From assembly GCA_004211235.1 (NCBI GenBank), contig SEEY01000120.1:1-17769 (forward strand): DNA of 17,769 nucleotides. The letters are read 5' to 3'. Positions within the stretch are counted from its first letter, which is position 1, and the number at the start of each line of letters is the position of its first letter. The translations under genes and the position numbers were made by a program. Under the pieces are notes generated by a model, which had not been told where the DNA came from, did not search any database, and was given only the letters and a program-made list of their open reading frames with translations. Source of the DNA: Rubrivivax sp. (GTDB lineage: Bacteria; Pseudomonadota; Gammaproteobacteria; Burkholderiales; Burkholderiaceae). Below are positions 16,004 to 17,769 of this stretch, piece after piece.

Positions 16004-17769
16004 CTGGCCCTGGATGCTCAGCCGCAGTTTGATCGCCATGTCCGGGCCCTGGAGGCCCAGGCCCTGCCGTTCGCCACCGGCTGGCTGGAGGCCATGCTCC
16101 AGGCAATGCGCGACCCGGTCGAAGCCGGCCTCGGCACGCTGGACCGCAAGCACCTGTCCGGCCTGCTGAGAGTGATCGAGCCGCTGCGCATGCACATCGG
16201 CGAATGCCTGTCCGCGCACCTGCTCGCAGGCATCCAGGGCGCCGAAGCGCGGGCGCTCGGCCGCGGCGCGTCGGCGTCGGCGCTGAGCGGCTTCGACATC
16301 GACGAGCTGACCCTCGTTGACGAAGCCCAGGCGGAGAAGGACATCGAGATATCGCGCGTCGTGCTGCTGGCCGACCTCAGGCTCGAATGGGAGCTGCGCG
16401 AGCTGCAAGGCCTGGCCGCCCTCCTGCTGCCCGAGACGGGCCGGGGAGAAGACCCGACCGCCTGCGGGCCGGCCGTGTTTGCACGCGCCATCAGCCAGAC
16501 CGTCTACGAGCAGGTGCTGGAGCCCGAACAGCAGGCACTGTGGATGCGCGTGGCCGCGCCGACGCTGGTGACGCAGCTGCGGCCCCTGCTGGCGGACGCA
16601 ACCCAGCAGCTCAAGGCTGCCGGCCTGCAGGCGCCGCGCTACCGGGCCATCCTGGCGCCGAGCGCCGGCGGCAAGGCCTCGCCCGCGGCAGCCGCAGCCG
16701 CAGCCGCGGAGGCGACGGTGCCCGGCGTCTCGGCGGAGCAATTGCAGGCCTTGTTGCGCAGCATGCCGCTGCTGCAGCGCGGCCTGCCTGCGGGCGCCAA
16801 GGCTGCCGCGCCTGAGCCGGTCGAGGCCGGCTTGCGTCTGCAGCTCCAGCCCACCGCGGAGGCCGGCGCCGCAGCCGACGTGAGCCATGCGCTGCTGGGC
16901 CGGCTGTTCGAGCGGCTGCTGGCCGACCCGCAGATGGCGCCAGCGCTGCGCGGTTCCATCGCCCGGCTGGAGGCGCCGGTGCGCGAGCTGGCCGTCAGCG
17001 ACCCGGGCGTGCTCAGCTCGGAGCAGCACCCGGCCTGGGCGTTGATCAACGAGATCGCGGGTCATTCCAATGCGCTGCCTGCGCATGACGCCGAGCGCGG
17101 CGAGGCCTTCCAGCGTTTCGTCGACCCCTTGGTGGCCCGGCTCAGCCAGGGCGCGCCCGAGCAGCCCGAGGCCTACGCCGACGCCCTGCAGCAGGTGCAG
17201 TCCTTCATCGCGGAAGAGCAGCAGCAGCAGATCGAACGCACGCGTCCGGCGCTGGATGCGCTGGGCCGGATGGAGGCCGAGCGGCGGTTGCTGCCGCTGT
17301 TGCGCGGCCAGGTGGAGGCACAGCTCGGCAAGGCCGAGGAGGTCAGCCCCATCGTGCAGACCTTCCTGCGCGGCGCGTGGCTCGAGGTGCTGGCGAAGGT
17401 GATGGCCGCCGAGGGCGCGGAATCGCCCGAGGCGCAGGCGCTGGTGGACACGGTGGACGAGCTGCTGGCCAGCCTGCAGCGGCCCGAGACGCCCGATGCG
17501 CGGGCCGATCTGCGGCGGCGCCTGCCCCGGCTCATCGGCCGCGTGCAGCAAGGCATGGCCCTGATCGACCTGCCCCAGCAGCACCGCACCCGCGTGCTGG
17601 CCGAGCTGATGCAGACCCATCGGCGCCATCTCGCCGAGCGGCCGCAGGCGTCGCCGGCGCCCGCCGCGCCGCTGCCGGATGCCGCGCCCGTTGCGCAAGG
17701 CGTCCTGGCGCCCGAACCCGCGCCCGTCGCCAGCCTCGAAAGCAGCGCGCCGATGGGCCTCGACGGCGC
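16004..17769 (+). CDS. DUF1631 domain protein, 5' part (3' end outside window)
   Basis: The frame stays open from the ACAD stop to the end of the window, giving 588 codons from CTG 16004. DUF1631 proteins are long, mostly helical, typical of Burkholderiales and of unknown function, sometimes mislabelled thymidine phosphorylase. Supporting segments are FDIDELTLVDEAQAEKDIEI, RLEWELRELQGL, the central HPAWALINEIAGHSNAL and GAWLEVLAKVM. An Ala-rich linker lies at about 16687-16717, and a Pro/Ala-rich linker starts near 17650. Start choice is unusual: CTG 16004 has an ideal ribosome binding site and begins LALDAQPQF, while the first in-frame ATG (16094) would lose 30 residues and has none. TTG 15920 is possible but lies before the binding site. 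The frame is the same as ACAD, separated by its TGA. Confidence 0.85.
   Translation, partial: MALDAQPQFDRHVRALEAQALPFATGWLEAMLQAMRDPVEAGLGTLDRKHLSGLLRVIEPLRMHIGECLSAHLLAGIQGAEARALGRGASASALSGFDIDELTLVDEAQAEKDIEISRVVLLADLRLEWELRELQGLAALLLPETGRGEDPTACGPAVFARAISQTVYEQVLEPEQQALWMRVAAPTLVTQLRPLLADATQQLKAAGLQAPRYRAILAPSAGGKASPAAAAAAAAEATVPGVSAEQLQALLRSMPLLQRGLPAGAKAAAPEPVEAGLRLQLQPTAEAGAAADVSHALLGRLFERLLADPQMAPALRGSIARLEAPVRELAVSDPGVLSSEQHPAWALINEIAGHSNALPAHDAERGEAFQRFVDPLVARLSQGAPEQPEAYADALQQVQSFIAEEQQQQIERTRPALDALGRMEAERRLLPLLRGQVEAQLGKAEEVSPIVQTFLRGAWLEVLAKVMAAEGAESPEAQALVDTVDELLASLQRPETPDARADLRRRLPRLIGRVQQGMALIDLPQQHRTRVLAELMQTHRRHLAERPQASPAPAAPLPDAAPVAQGVLAPEPAPVASLESSAPMGLDG

Noticed and set aside
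16687..16717. Poly-alanine codon run as a tandem repeat
   Set aside because: It is an Ala-rich linker in a high-GC coding sequence, of no separate significance.
15971..17698. Minus-strand ORF of 575 codons opposite the DUF1631 gene
   Set aside because: It reads as repetitive Gln/His/Arg/Leu typical of an antisense frame; the plus strand carries conserved DUF1631 segments and a ribosome binding site.

Overview
The window is high-GC DNA packed with genes. It reads like a betaproteobacterium of the order Burkholderiales, of the Rubrivivax/Methylibium/Leptothrix sort. This is inferred from the protein flavours (a DUF1631 protein, an ACAD10/11-like acyl-CoA dehydrogenase, a CPA2 antiporter) and from codon bias; no rRNA or other marker gene is present to confirm it.

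Region 1 (1-4847, + strand) is a type I restriction-modification locus in the order hsdR (3' part only), hsdM, hsdS. HsdM and HsdS are joined by an ATGA overlap. A gene 47 bases downstream encodes a PD-(D/E)XK nuclease domain joined to a C-terminal region that looks like a small PUA/EVE-type beta fold. The HsdS recognition stretches are visibly more AT-rich than the rest. Region 2 (4848-5386) is gene-poor: one doubtful 75-residue membrane ORF on the minus strand, and a cluster of 19-base direct repeats just upstream of an OsmC-family peroxidase gene (5387-5830).

Region 3 (5847-10378, all minus strand) holds an unrecognised single-pass membrane protein and, upstream of it, a tightly coupled operon: Tat-exported NrtA/CmpA-like binding protein, SCO1/SenC-like copper chaperone, cupredoxin-like protein, ABC permease, ABC ATPase. 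Successive genes overlap by four bases (ATGA, GTGA, TTGA) and then by 11. The SCO gene is broken by an internal out-of-frame deletion. Two small secreted Cys-rich proteins (93 and 42 residues) are encoded divergently from this operon and end in a strong terminator. Copper-type proteins, a nitrate/taurine-type importer and Cys-rich exported peptides together are the most unusual part of the window and the best candidate for an undescribed metal-linked uptake system.

Region 4 (10983-17769) is ordinary chromosomal metabolism: two back-to-back terminators, a glutamate dehydrogenase (minus), a divergent KefB/KefC-like K+/H+ antiporter, an acyl-CoA dehydrogenase, and the first 588 codons of a DUF1631 protein that runs off the window and seems to lack a standard start codon. 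The gdh/antiporter divergent promoter region holds several palindromes that could be operators. I saw no tRNA, rRNA, CRISPR array, insertion sequence or transposase.
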